The translations under genes were made by a program, and so were the position numbers. From the NCBI RefSeq assembly GCF_025698545.1, contig NC_068565.1, positions 3,968,001-4,032,000 of the forward strand: a DNA stretch of 64,000 nucleotides, read 5' to 3'. The notes under the pieces were generated by a model that was not told the DNA's origin, searched no databases, and saw only the letters and a list, made by a program, of their open reading frames with translations. Source of the stretch: Gossypium raimondii. Lineage: Eukaryota > Streptophyta > Magnoliopsida > Malvales > Malvaceae. Within the stretch, counting starts at the first letter, position 1. The number at the start of each line of letters is the position of its first letter. Below are positions 11,843 to 25,016 of the stretch, piece after piece.

Positions 11843-14800
11843 TCACTGAAAGGGTGAAATTTCTTCAGCTTCTTCTTTATACTGAGGTAGTGAGGTAGGT
11901 CTTCTCCTTTTCCAAATTATATCTTCCCGTGAGGGACTGGTATCATTTAGCTGAGATGCCTTCATTTCATAACAAATTAAACTTCGTTGAGAATAACATA
12001 AAAATAAAATAAAAATTACTCAATTTCATATATATTAGAATAACATAAAAGAGTGTAATTGGGAGGATAAATACCTGATCAGTTTTAGCATGCACAGTCA
12101 ATGTTAAATAATCTGCACTGAAACTTGTGATCATCTTGGAACATTCCTTAATGTCAAGCGAATGTAAACATGGGAATTCCAGATGATAACCCATAGGGCT
12201 GAAGCTCTCGAGCTTTGACAAATTTTCAAGTTCTATTTTCTTTAACTGAGGGAATACCATTTTCATCTCCAACTGAGGACCTTGTGATGATGATGAAGAT
12301 TCTAAAATGTCATCATTTCCAATTATTTGCTTCAAGTTCTCACATGACGCTATGTCTAGGATGCTTAATTGTGGTAAATGTGGAATGAGCGTCTCTGGAA
12401 AGATGTATGTCAAGTTATTGCAGCAGTAAACCCTTATTTCTCTAAGATTGGTTGCAACCTGGATGGGACCCTTCCATATATCTCGCAACCTAATCACATT
12501 AAAAAGCTCCATTTTCTCTAGACTTGAGATGATATTGCCACTCTGAAGCTGAAACAATTGTTCAAAGTTTCCCAAAGTTATATATTCGAAATCTGGTGAT
12601 TTTTGTCTCAACTGAGTGTTTACCATATCACACAAATTGACATCTTCACTGTCTATATCTTCCATAGAGAAGAACAACTCCTGCATAAAAGTAAAGGGAA
12701 GTGTTATTCTTTTAAGTTCTTTCAATATCAACCAAGTATGGCACTCTCATATTTGGTTTTCTTTTTAACTTTTAATTACATGAATTGACAAATTATGCAT
12801 TAGAGACTTTCCACTTTTCTAAGGAAATTAGATTTTAATAAAATGAAATACAAAACTTCTTTTTGAAATAAATAAAATAAAAAAACAAAGGAATTAAGAA
12901 AACAAAACTGAAAAGGAAAGTACCTTTAAAGAACCACACTTCTTAACTTCTTTAGGAAAAGTAAAATTTGTAAACACTGAACATTCTTCGATATGTAAAA
13001 TTTCCAAAATTGGTGCTTCTAAAGAGTTGTTTCCTCCAACAATACTCCTCAAGTTTCTCAATCCAACAAGTTTTATATTTCGTAGATAAGAAAAAACTCC
13101 AACTGAAGCATGTGGGAAGACATATTCTAAACTGCAGCATCTTTCAATCTCCAAAATTTCCAAGTTTGACAAGTAATATGCGTTTGATTCTATTCCATCA
13201 TCCATTCGAAATATCTTTGACAAATCTTCACAAAAAACAGCTCTCAAACTTTTGAGATTTTGCAAGAAACACTTGGGAGATTGGTCATTGTACTTGAAAT
13301 CCATCATTGCTTGGGATATATCAACCAAGCATTCACCACCTTGCCAGTTGTTAATAGAAAGGGAAGTTAATCCGTCTAAATGTTCCAAATCTATAAGATC
13401 TGGGACGAGATTTTTGTGATCCCCAATATTGTAGAGAATAAGATCGTTTGTATTGCATAACAATTCCTTGAATACCGATAATCCAGTTTCCTAATTGTAA
13501 TTCATCACATAAATGAAAACAAATCATTAATTAATGAAAGAATAAATTAAATATTAGATTAATATAATAACATATTGGTATCATAAAAATATATATATAA
13601 CAACAGATTGGAATAACAATTACCAACAAGATATATGATAATTATAAACAGCAAATACAACTATTTTTATATATTTTTTAAGCTCAATTTTAAGGTTGGG
13701 AGGGGCATGGTATGAAAAAGTTTAATAATTAGAAAAATCAAATAAAAAAAATCCAGAAAAGGAAAAAAGAGTAAGAAAGGTGTACCTCTAACGTTAACTC
13801 CAGCTGATTGTTGGCTTGTTGAATGGGAAGGTTCATCACTTTAGAACAACCCTTAGCTTTCATTCTTTTCAAAGATGGTGCTTTGACAATATAGTTTTTT
13901 GGGACAAAACTAGTCAAGTTTCGTAACCAATCAAGTTCTAGATCTTGTAGACTTGGAAGGAGCAGGCTACTATGGTGATGAACTTCATTTTGTTCATTTG
14001 GCATGCCGAACACTTGCTTTAATGCATCACACTCAGAAACCCAAAGCCATTCAAGAGCAGGAAGACCTTGAGCCAAGGTGATTGGCACAACATATTCCAG
14101 TTTTGCACACGCTCTGATGTAAAGAGTATTCAATTTGGGCAGGCGGAGAGGAAGGGAAGAAGTCTTTGATTCTATTTCACCATCAATTTCCGGATCAGCG
14201 AAAAGAGTTTTCAATTCGTCGCAGCATCGTATCTCGAGTTGTTCTAAAAGCACTAGGCTTTGAATAAGGGAAGGAGAAAAAAGGGATTTCAACTTACAAC
14301 AGTCTACAATTCCCAGATGTTTCAAGTTTTTGAGGAAACCTTGTGGAGGCTGACCCTTGCATAAGGCTTCCAACCGAGGCATCGCTCCTATAAATAATTT
14401 CTCCAAATGACTGAATGCTGAAGTTGGCCCATTCTTTGTTGCAGTAGCGGTGGTATCAACCAAGCATTCAAGATCCTCGCAATTCTCAAGATGAAGGGAA
14501 GTTACTCCATTTAGTCCATCTTCATTAGCTTCTGGAACCAGATTATGATCCTCAATTTTTAATAAAGTAAGTTGCTTCAAAGTTTTGAACGATTCCTTGA
14601 ATGCTGACAATCGAACACCCTGATTGTAATTCACGTAAATCATCATCATTAAAACACAAATTATATATGTATATACCAATTAGAGTAATGTACATTTAAT
14701 GAAAACGTAAAAAATATAGCTTCCTTAAAAATGAAAAGCTAAAGTAATCAAACTCATAAAAATGTTATTTGTGTAATAAAATAATGCATTTGTGGAATAC

Positions 14801-17800
14801 AAATAAATATATAATTGTGCATATGGATATGCTTAACTCTGTTTTCAGTGAGAGTTAAAAGAATGAGATTCATTCTACTTTATTATTCACAAAAAAAGAG
14901 TAAAAATCAGTAAAATTATAAAAAAATGTAAAATAATATATATTAACAAGATTGTTGATGTCGTATTTTTTATATAAAAAGAACTAATGATATTTTGAAC
15001 CACCACTAATTATTATTTTTGTATTATTTACTTCCACATACATAACAGTGCCAATTGTAGTATGGTTAAAATATCTTAAACATTTTGCTGTAAAATCAAT
15101 ATGAGTTATGCATCCTTTATGAAAGAAAAAATTCAATAATGTAATTAGAAAGGGAGAAAAAGAATGTACCTCTATGTAAGCTTTCCCAGCTTCTAAATGA
15201 ACAACTGAATCAGTTAATAGAGGGCAACCAGACATTGAAAAGGACGATAACGATCTCCAGGACTGCTGATATTGGAGCATACTATCATTGGCAACTCTAA
15301 ACACTTGCTTTAATTTAGGGCAACCATGTATGCGAAGAGTGAAACCCTGAAGCCCATGTGATGCCAGTGATGTCGGAAAAATGTACTCCAAACCATCACA
15401 AATATATATCTCGAGCTTTGTTAACTTTGGGAAACACAAAGAAGTATGAGAATTGATGGCCGATGATATTTCTCCCTCATCACCTTCCAATTCTGTCACT
15501 ATTTGCTTCAACTCATCACAGAACAATATGTCAAGTTCTTCCAAGAGTACGAGACTTTGAGCAAGAGAAAGTGAAAAGAGTGATTTCAAACGCGGGCACT
15601 TTCTAATAGTCAAATAAACCAAGCTTTCAAGTCTTACATGTTGGGTTGGCAATTGCCATATGCAACTCAAATGTGGCAACCTGTCAAGACGTAAAATCTT
15701 TAAATTTGAAAGGAGCGGAGCTCCATTTTCTTCCACCTCCTCCATTTGAAATACCACTTTTAGATTGCTGCACTCTTTAATTGTCACTTGTTTTAGGTTT
15801 CGTAAGATCATTGATACCGACACCTTTTGTTGTGTTTTATTAGTCAAGCATTCTACATACTCATCCTTGATACCTGACACTGCAAGAGACTCTAAATTCC
15901 CAAGTAATTGGGAAACTGCATTGTAAGGAAACACTTCCTGATCAATATGCAAGGATCTTGCAGCATAAAAAATACGACCAAAAAAGGTCCTTTCATAGTT
16001 TATGCAGATATTGTATTTTTCTAATTCAGGAAACTCAAAGTCTGGAGGAAAATGTAGAGAAGATGCCCAAAGATTTAGTCTCGTTAATCTGGTCAAAGAT
16101 TTTATCACGAGAAAGATATCATTTGTCCTGCTTGATAGGTACAACTCCTCTAGCTGAGAGAACCTTCGAATGACATTAGGGGAAAAGCTTGAGGAAAGTG
16201 CACAATTGGTTAGATCCAACATCTTTAGATCTTTCAACCTCCCTAATTCATCTGCCAAACCATTTAATTCTGAATGACGTAAACTTAGAATCTCAAGTGT
16301 CCTTAAGTTTCCAAGGAACGAAAAGTCCTTAAAATTCTCCAAATGTAGGGCACGAAGTTTTTGCAGGGACGAAAGAGCATATAAGGAAATAACCCCCGTA
16401 GAACTTATAAGACTTAAAACTTTTAGTTCTCTCATTCCTAGAAAACATATACCTTGTATATCGCAGTTCTTAAGCAATAGGATCTCAAGCTTCGAAAGAG
16501 CCAATCTATCAGGAAGATTTTTCTTTTCACTATCCAACAATGAGATTGCTTTACAAGATTCAGAGCTTTTATTTAGTAACTCTAATCTAGATTTGATCAT
16601 AAAACCACTGTTTTCTTCTGATGCTATCCATAAAGCAACATCACGAATTATGTCATGTAACTTAACGTACCTAATCAAGCCAAAATAAAAGAGAATACAA
16701 TTGTATTATAATTTTATTTTATTTTTATATCACATAAAATAAATAATAATATAATAGCACGAAAAGATTAAAAATAAGTCAAGTTGTGTATGTTTAAAAT
16801 TTTATTAATATTTGATCCATCATCAATAATTCATTGTCAACATGACTATTATATCAATTTACTTGTCAATATTCTATTCATATTTTTTATTTGAAGAACT
16901 TAAAAGTATTTTCATCGATGACTTGCAGTTGTTAATTTGAAGTTCACACTTACATTATTTATAAACAAATAGTAATTCTCCAATTGAGTCTAAAGATGGT
17001 TTTGTTTGGCTGAGCTGGCGGACTTGTAAACACAATTCTACTCCTAAATCTACAAATATATTCAAAAGGAATAAGCTGTAGAGTTTAAGGACCATACCTT
17101 CTGCCATCTCCATCTTCAAACAGCAAGCAAGAATCTTTGAGGTAATCAATGGCTTCCAAAACTTGAATCCTCACTTCTCCAATTGAGTCAGCCTTGCCAA
17201 ATAACTCCAAACACCAAGCATATCGCACCAAATCTTCCACTTCAATTGAATGATCCTCTGGATATAAACCACACCATAAGAAGCATCTCTTGGTCGTCTC
17301 CTTCTTCAAGTTTTCATAACTCATCTTGATACACAAGTAGGCATTTCTTTCTTCTTCTCCAATGTTACCGATTTCCACTAACCTACTGCTTTCAAGTTTC
17401 TTGCGGGCCACTTTCCATCCTCCACGGGTCTCTGTTTTTTTAAGAGCCGCAGCTAGCGTTACAATCGCTACAGGTAGACCCTTGCATTCTTCTGCAACTT
17501 TCTCAGCCTCCTCAAGAATATCCCTTGAAACTCTTTCATTAAGGTTAGCTTTCTTTCTAAATAGACCCCATGCTTCATCACTATCCAAAACATCCACTGG
17601 AATAATAACTTGACATTCCATGGAGTCGCATACTTTCATGAGACGTGTTGTCAAAATGATTTTACATCCCTTCCCATTTTCATTTAGCGGAATGCCTATC
17701 TCTTTCAAGTGGACCTCATTCCACATATCATCAAGGATTATGAGGACCTTTTCTTCATTTTCCAATCGAAGCCATAATTCTCCTGCTCTCCCTTCTTTAG

Positions 17801-18524
17801 TTTTCTTCTTGAACTCTAAGTCCAAGAAATCTGCTATTTTATCTTGAATATTTTCAATGATTGATTTTTGGGACACAACAACTTCAATAACTTTACGAAA
17901 ACATCCTAAATCTTTGGTTTTTTTACCGACTTCTTTGACTAAGGTGGTTTTGCCCACCCCTCCCATCCCCCACACACCGATCATGTTAACTTTGTCGTCC
18001 TTTAATGCTTCCATGATCTTGTTGAATGCAGCAGTTGAAGATTTGGCAGCCAAAATATCTTTAGATGTGAAGAATTCTAAGCCAGGAAGCTCCGCACGAT
18101 AGCCGATTCGTTCAAAGTGAGAGTCTTCTACAAGTTTACTGATATACACTGTCTTCTTCTCTATCTCCTTGCCTAATTGATATCGCCAACACCAATTAGG
18201 ACACCAATGTAAGCATCTATTATTTCCTTCAACTCTGCTGTCCAAATTCTGTACATCTTTCAAGGCATTTTCTACATTTGTCAGCCATTCATCTACATAG
18301 TCCTCAATTACTTGAGTTTGAATCTGCAATTTTGCCTCCTTAACGTCTTCTTCAACTCGAATTTGTTCTCTTTTCAGATAGCTTTGCTGTTGGTGGAGGT
18401 CTTTAATTAACTTATGAAAACGAAATAAGTAGCGAATACGACGGTCTATTGGCTTCACCAAATAGTCACCCATCAGTGTTCCTACGGCATTAGAAGCAGC
18501 ACCCGTGAAGAACGCTCCCGCCAT
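11843..18524 (-). CDS. CC-NBS-LRR disease resistance protein, unit B (intact, six exons)
   Basis: Probable intracellular immune receptor (CNL, At4g27190/RPS5-like). CDS exons, all GT-AG and phase-consistent: 18524-17098, 16670-15170, 14619-13786, 13490-12924, 12680-12075, 11959-11843, giving 1683 aa and ending in TGA. Domains by residue: coiled coil about 25-135 with EDYVDEW (75-80) and CPNWCWRY; P-loop GMGGVGKTT 186-194; kinase-2 LIILDDMW 261-268; GCKIILTTR about 286-294; GLPVAIVTLA from 349; RNBS-D KRCFLWCGLYPEDHS; LHD at 480-482 in place of MHD, coded just after intron 1. The rest is irregular LRRs with recurring LKSLF..SL.QSLVLLE and C..LEYV.P motifs. The last exon is a short basic-acidic tail (contains WKRRRPTSLPQYK). 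Start chosen at MAGAFF because the longer upstream reading frame lies inside a UTR intron (18644-18535). Expression and function unproven. Confidence 0.88.
17945..17970 (-). promoter_or_regulatory. Candidate miR482/2118 target site in P-loop codons of unit B
   Basis: The minus-strand codons for GMGGVGKTT read ggatgggaggggtgggcaaa, the conserved segment that miR482/miR2118-family small RNAs target in many eudicot NLRs. Equivalent sites lie at 5684-5707 (A) and 50905-50930 (C). The match is by family knowledge only; no small RNA was examined. If real, cleavage would control transcript level and could start phased siRNAs across the cluster. Confidence 0.4.
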
Positions 18525-18534
18525 TGTCGTTAAT

Positions 18535-18760
18535 CTGAATTGAAATAACAATTCTGCTAAGCTTAAGCAAAATGGTAGACAATATTCACTGAACGTGAAC
18601 CACAAGAAGAAACGAAAGATGGTGACGAAAAATTTGAAGCTTACCACTTCAGATGAAGATATATTATATGCAACGTTTTAAAAAAGCAGAGTTGAAAGGT
18701 GGGTCTCCTTGCTTCACACAAAATGCTCCAACTTTAAATCTGAAACCAAAACAATTGAAG
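18535..18760 (-). other. 5' UTR leader exon and UTR intron of unit B
   Basis: Predicted leader exon 18760-18645, preceded by acceptor tggtttacag and followed by donor gtaagc. The UTR intron is 18644-18535, ending attcag, 11 bases before the start codon. Units A and C show the same layout with similar sequence. It explains why an in-frame ATG upstream (18647) is not the start. Confidence 0.55.
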
Positions 18761-20048
18761 CTGTAAACCAAAATTTCAAATTTACATTTTGTAATTTAAT
18801 TTAAGAGTTTAACCTGGGTTGAGGTCACCCTACTAATAAAATTCAATAAACATAAAATACAAAATACTTTTTAATAATTATAAAGTTGATACAATGTTCA
18901 ACAAGAAGGAGAGCAAGGAGGAGACTGTGGTGGCTCGACAGAGGCTGATTTATCTAAAGAGACATGACAGTCTACCTAGGGAGCACTCATGACTAACTCT
19001 GACTCCACTCGAAAACCCTAACGGTCAATAATTAGCCTTCCACCATACCAAATAATAATGCCTTGACTTAAATAAACTGATGGTTAAAGCTCTTGTTAAA
19101 TATTTGTTTGGTACGGGTTTGAATCGTATTATCCCATCCCTAACAATAATAATAATAATAATAATAATTTTTATATATGCTATAATGCTATGCAAAGAGA
19201 TAGAAGATGATGATGATAATTATATTTAAAATGTAACGGTGAAGTCACGCTTATGTTTATAGGTAATAGGTAATAATTTGATACATTATTTGTAGAATTT
19301 TTAAACTTCATAAGCGGGTTAATAGTATGAAAAGTAGTGTTATATTTATATTTATATTTTTTATTTTTATTACACTTTAAAATATACTTTTCAAACTCTC
19401 AACTTGCTCGTAGAGTTTAAAAAAGTTCTGCAGTTGGCATATGAAATGATTTCCTTATTTGTATATCTGGTATATAGCATCAAACTTTGTTTTTAGAATA
19501 ATCTATGTAATACAATATATATAAACACTAGTTTAAAGAAATATTTAAATTTATGAATCAATGTTTTAAGTAATATTATTTTGTATTAAATTAAAAATAT
19601 ATAATTTAATAAACTTAAATATATAAAATAATGGGCAAGAGATGTGAAATTAAAAAGTTAGCAACACTCCAACACTTGTAACTTTTTCCTTGTAATGCCC
19701 ATGTATGAGCCAAACTCATCCTCACTAAAATCATTGTCACATAAAAAGTTAGAACTAAATTTCTGGGTTAATGATGATTTTCTAGTTTTAATTTTTAGAT
19801 TAATGAAAGTTTTTTAAATTTTCGTTAATGAATATTTTGGGAAATAATTTTTTTGATTTTTTTATTATGCTTTCATTTAATTTTTATTTAAAAGTTTAAT
19901 CTAAATGTATTGTGTGTTGTGTTGCTTGTGTCAAGGGACGCCTAACAAAATTCAAATTCAGCAGAATATTTTATTTTATTTTTGTTATGTTTATTTTTTC
20001 TTTTCTTGTTCTTTCCCTCCAATGATGTTAGATGTTCTCTCAGTAATA
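18661..20048. other. Spacer upstream of unit B (inside its proposed long 5' UTR intron)
   Basis: No gene seen. It is AT-rich with an (AAT)n microsatellite at 19145-19169 and short low-complexity runs. If the distant leader exon at 23112-23510 is correct, this stretch is intronic. Confidence 0.4.
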
Positions 20049-20053
20049 TAGTA

Positions 20054-22667
20054 TGTACGAGCCCATTTTGCCCGGGCCCAGTGCCAAAACAAAAACAAAA
20101 TAAAAATAAAACATAAACCAAATACATGAAATAAAGTCTAAATTGCAGCCCAAATTTCATATGGCCCAAACTACCCAAAATTAACCCTAAACCCAAAACA
20201 AACATAACCCTAGCCCAAGATTAACCCCATTTTCAGCAAACCCTAGTTTGCTTCCCCAAGTTAGCCGCCGCAAGCTTCCATGCGTTGCCCCCTCGTCTGC
20301 CACGCCCTCGCACTGCCGCACGCCAGCACCCCACCCACGCGCGTCTGACACCACCTGCAAAACGAGCAACATGCAATAGCAGAAAAAGACAAATGCAAAA
20401 CGACAAACAAAACGGGATTAAGCACTTGTAATCGGCTATAAATGCCATAAGTCATTGCTTGTATTTTTTTTCCGGACACGATAGCAATAAAAATATAGAT
20501 TTTGAATCAGAGAAGGTGGTATTTCGTTTTTAGTGTGTTTTTTTTAGATCTAGTTTTTTTTTATTTCTTTTTTTGTTATTTATTTACGAAAACAAATAAA
20601 AAGAGAAGGGAAGAAACTTACCTGAAACACCGTCGGCCGCGTCGTCGGAGATCTCTCCGTCGTCGGAATCGGCCTTGAAAGGTGGGTTTGGGAGTCCTTT
20701 TTATTGGCTTTCGGGCGAAGGGTGTTTGACCTTCGTGGGTGCTTCGAAGTGAGACCGAAACGCCTCCTTTGTGCTATGCCGGCCACCGTGCACGGTGGTG
20801 CTACACGGCGGCAATCGGCCGGAATCCCATGACCGGCGTTTAAAAAAGGAGGAGTTGAGAGTATATGAGAGAGTTTTTTTATTTTTTTCTTTTGAATGGC
20901 AGAATGGGTTTCAAAACAAAAAAATTTGTTTTTTATAAGTGATGCAAAACGGCGTCGTTTAGGGCCTGTTTCAGTGGCTCCAAAACGGCGCCGTATAGGG
21001 CCATCCGTGTGCGCGACCCGACCCGTCAGGGGGGATCCGCGCGTTTTCCCTAAAGGGATATTTCCGAAAAAGTCCCTTCATCTTTTAGGCGCATTCAATG
21101 TAGTTTCTTTTAGTTTTCAATTTCAGCCTTAAGTTTTGCTTACGCTTCAATTTGGTCCATAGACCATGCGCAGATGTACCCTGAAACGGTGCCGTTTCAG
21201 ATGGCATGGGAATATTTCCCTTTTGACCCTGTATCTCTGCGCGCGTTTAGATCAGGCCCCGACTGTCTTTTTTTTATTTTTAATTATGTCATTTAATTTC
21301 GTTTTAATTTCAATTTGGACCTGGGTCCATTCAATTTATTTGTTTATTATTGTTATATAAAAAAAAAACTCTTTTATCTTTGTTTGTTTAAGTTTTTATT
21401 TATTATTTATTGTAAACTATTATATATATCTTTTCTTTTCTTTTAAATTTTCGTATGTATGTACATTTTCTTCAAAGTTGTTTATACTTTTTATATATAA
21501 TATTATTTATTTTAAAATTTTTATATTCATTTATTTTAAGTTTTCTTGTATATTGTTTATTCGAACCTTTTATTATTTATTGTTCTTATAAATCATTCAT
21601 CTTGGATTACTATTTACTTTAGATTGTTGTATATATATTTATATATATATATATATATATTATTTTGTTTTATTTTCCTTTGATTAGTAATGTTGGTATT
21701 TAAATTAGATATATTGTGTGTTCATTGTCGTTGTGCGTACTATAATTTGCTTATTTGTATCCGTGTATATTTGTCATGCATTGATGTCTCATTTTATTCA
21801 TAAATTGTTATGTCATGTTCCGTTATCATTCAATTTCATTTCATCACTTCAAAGCTACGCTCGATTTTGTACACTCCAATAATAAATCATTGTATTTTGT
21901 CCTAAATAAAACAAATGCATCTCGTTCGAGTATTGTACTCGCGATTATTCAAAAAGAGTAAAGTTTTAAATTAAGGCAATATTTCGCGTTTGGAAAGTTT
22001 GAGAAAACGTGCCCTAACGTGCTGGGTTTCGATTCCTCGTTCGACCAAATGGCCAAATACCCTTTTAAACTTTCAATAATAAAAGCAATATTCCGTATTT
22101 AGAAAATTCGAGAAAATCGTGCCCTAACTTACTGAGCTTCGATTTTTCTCGCGTTGTTCCTAAATAATCGAATATCCTTTGAAATTGAAATAAATGAGGT
22201 TTAAATAAAAAATAAAAGGCAAGCTTACTCTCAAAAATACGAGGTGTCGTGTCCTAACTTACTAGATGTGACATCTTGTTACTTCGAGATAAGAAGGCAT
22301 TTTCCATTTTGATTTATTCGAGTAATTTTAAAATAACACAACATAAAGAGGGATCGTATTTTTAAATTCTTTTCGAGTTTTAATTTTCGACATCAAGACA
22401 TTAAGTAATCAACTAGGTACCAATTTTGGGCGCATCGAGGGTGCTAATCCTTCCTCGTGCGTAACTGACTCCCGAACTCATTTTTCTGAATTTCGTAGAC
22501 CAAAATCGTTGTTTTAATAAAAATTAAATCGTTTATTAAAAACAACCACTTTTCGAGGTGACCCGATCACACATCATCAAAAAAAGGATTGGTGGCGACT
22601 CCCGTTTTCATTCTTTTTTTTCAAAATCCACGTCGACCCCGTTTTCATCAAAAAAATGGTGTCAACA
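20054..22667 (+). mobile_element. Solo LTR (or non-autonomous LTR element), 2614 bp, TSD TAGTA
   Basis: The element begins TGTACG and ends CAACA, inside a perfect 5-bp target duplication tagta (20049-20053 and 22668-22672). It has no gag-pol ORF. Its GC-rich middle (20240-21250) contrasts with AT-rich flanks and carries three palindromic copies of an aaacggcgycgttt-type motif (near 20947, 20981, 21184). The end region around 22390-22620 (contains ggtggcgactcccg) recurs inverted at 30.75-31.35 kb. The TG...CA ends and 5-bp TSD are the hallmark of LTR integration. A single LTR with no internal region suggests LTR-LTR recombination. Orientation given is that of TG...CA on the plus strand. Confidence 0.8.
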
Positions 22668-22672
22668 TAGTA

Positions 22673-23111
22673 CATTTAATTTTGTTTATTATAATAATTA
22701 CTAAGTTTCTAGTTTCCCGGCGAGAGAAAAGGAAGAAGAAGTGTATAAGGAAGAAATATCTCTTTTTTTTTTAAATATTAGTATAAGGGCCTTCTATGCA
22801 ATTATCCCCTTTTTTAATTTCATACTATCTCGTAGTCATATTTGCATATAACTCTTATTTTGTAATGGATAGTTGAAGGGATCTCAACTGAAGCTTTGAT
22901 ACATTATTTATCTATTTATTAAAGCTAAATTGTGATTAAACTGGTAAGACACAAAAAATGATCCAACAAAAAAGGAATGAGTTGGGAATACCAATCTCTT
23001 TTTCACCTTATATTTTTATCAACACACACTGTTTGAATTGAGTTTAATATATAGCCAAAACAAAAGCAGTACTATTCGGAATAATGAAGAGATTCATGTC
23101 TCCAAACTTAC
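22673..23111. other. Spacer; end of proposed long 5' UTR intron of unit B
   Basis: AT-rich, with no coding signal. It ends at the donor-like sequence (reverse strand GAG/gtaagttt) at 23112/23111. Confidence 0.35.
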
Positions 23112-23510
23112 CTCAATTCATCACCGTTTATGAGCTGCTGCTGCTCCTGCTACTGGAACTTCAACTGAAGCAAAAACACAAAGTAAAAGCAGCTTTTTTT
23201 TTTCTTTTTTGGGCAAATAAAAGAAAAGAAAAGAGAATGGGATTCAAGAGAAAGAGAATAGGAGGTAGCTTCTTCTTTTTCCTGTTAAAAGGAGGAGAGT
23301 GAAATCAAAGAAGAAAGGTGAGAAATTAGGTAGAAATTAAAGAAGAAGAAGAAGAAGAAAACAGAGGAAAGAGCAGATTTTAATTTTTCCTGAAGAGAAG
23401 GGTTGCAGTGGGAATCTTAAACAGAGATAAAATGCAGAACAAAGAAACAAGGAATACAAAGGGTCCTTAAATAGCAGGATTGATCACAAATATTGTCGAC
23501 TTTTTTAACT
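23112..23510 (-). promoter_or_regulatory. Proposed promoter and non-coding first exon of unit B
   Basis: On the minus strand this runs from a possible TATA-like box (ctatttaagg, about 23481) through pyrimidine-rich leader text (ctttcctctgttttcttcttc) to a GAG/gtaagttt donor at 23112/23111. The same text, in the same order and with the same donor, lies at 52250-52770, about 0.7 kb before unit C. Conservation of a transcribed-looking leader plus donor upstream of two paralogues is the evidence. RNA data would decide it. For unit B the distance to the ATG is stretched by the solo LTR at 20054-22667. Confidence 0.5.
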
Positions 23511-24483
23511 AGTGTTTGGAAAGGGCCCTTAGGAATGGGACTTAAGTGTATTTATACGGTAAAATACGTCTCCAGTCACTTTTTCAAGCAACATAATTAT
23601 TTACATAATGTAGCATGCATGTCAATGATTGCCATTGATTTAAACTTAATGAATCTCCCACAAACATTATGCTCTTCCCTCTAAACTTTTCTACCAACTT
23701 CTAACCTCTAAATCTACTAAATTATTTAACAAACCAATACCAAAATATAATTTATCACATGTATTAGCAACATTCCCCAAAACGTATGCTACCCAGTAGA
23801 GGGACTAAATCTCAAAATTATAAAGCCTAAAGGGCTTGGAACCGAATAAGACCTCTTTTAAAAAATGGTAGACAAGATATAAGAAGAAAGCAACAAGGGT
23901 AGAAAAGGGAATAGAGAAAAGCAAAATAAAACAATCAAATCATTGTTTGAGAATGTATCATAAAAGGACCCACAAAAAGAAAGAAAAAGAAAAAGAGCCT
24001 CAGGTTTTTTGGGAGTAATCTTTTTGACCAAGTTTATTTAAATTACGGAATGAAATTGGAATATTTAAATTTAGATAATTTCAGAAAAATATTTAACAAT
24101 ATATTTGGGTAATTTAAATTTAATTTAATTTAATTTAATATGTAAAATTAATTTGGTGTTAGGATTTTTTCCATCAATTTAAAAGGATAATTAATTCATT
24201 AAGTTCATGAGCGATTTATAAAATCACAACACCATTAAAATTTATTTTAAAAATAATAATTAAAGCATGATTGAAGAAAAAGTAGGTTATTGTTGTCTAA
24301 CATAGTGACAGCTCATTTTCTTAAAAAAATTCCATTCGGATCATTTTTATTATTAATTAATATTTTAAGATTATTAAAAAAAAAACCCTCTATGACTTTC
24401 ACACTACTACAAACTACATGTTTGTACTGCTCCTCTTCCTAATCAATGGCGGAGTCACTAAATCCAAGGAGTAAGTTTTCAAT
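23511..24483. other. AT-rich intergenic spacer
   Basis: No gene, RNA or clear repeat unit recognised. Contains purine-rich low-complexity runs near 23940-24000. Confidence 0.4.
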
Positions 24484-24486
24484 TTA

Positions 24487-24610
24487 GGGTAGGTTTGGAT
24501 AGGCGATTAGGTGTGGTGCGGTGCGTTTAGCTTACTTTTTATCTCACGCTACAGTATCTAATCTCACCGCCACCGCTGTTTTTACACTAACCGCCTATCC
24601 AAACTCACCC
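24487..24610. mobile_element. Tourist-like MITE, 124 bp, TSD TTA
   Basis: Ends form a terminal inverted repeat: gggtaggtttggataggcg at the left and its near-complement cgcctatccaaactcaccc at the right. The element sits between TTA duplications (24484-24486, 24611-24613). The 3-bp TTA target and short non-coding body fit the PIF/Harbinger-derived Tourist group. A diverged second copy lies at about 25017-25166. Confidence 0.8.
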
Positions 24611-25016
24611 TTAGACTTTTTATAATTTATAAAATTTTAAATTAGTAATAGTAAAATTATATTTTTGCCTCTCAAAAATAATAAAAATTTGATTTAACCC
24701 TTTAAAATTATAAAGATATAGACTATTAAAATAATAAAATTATATTTTTACTATCGTAAAAATATATAATTTAATTTCAACTCCCTTAAAAAAAATTTTT
24801 AACTTCGCCATAGCTCGTGATAGATAGTATTTTATTATGTAGGCCAAATTCATCACCAACCCCATCAACTACTGTGCTTCAACTGTTGTGATATGATGTA
24901 GCGGTTGGCTAATGAGAATTGCCTCTCACTCTGATTGATTCTCATGGCTTTGACGTGCTTCTATGCTCATATCACATGAAATTTTAGACCTCCAGCTAGC
25001 TTTGCTATTTTGCTTG

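Noticed and set aside
17085..18647. Upstream ATG (18647) as the start of unit B
   Set aside because: The extra residues before MAGAFF lie between a GTAAGC donor and an ATTCAG acceptor; the same layout occurs in A and C, so it is a UTR intron.
20187..21360. Several overlapping ORFs in the GC-rich stretch
   Set aside because: They overlap on different frames within a bounded solo LTR; arginine-rich translations are a by-product of base composition.
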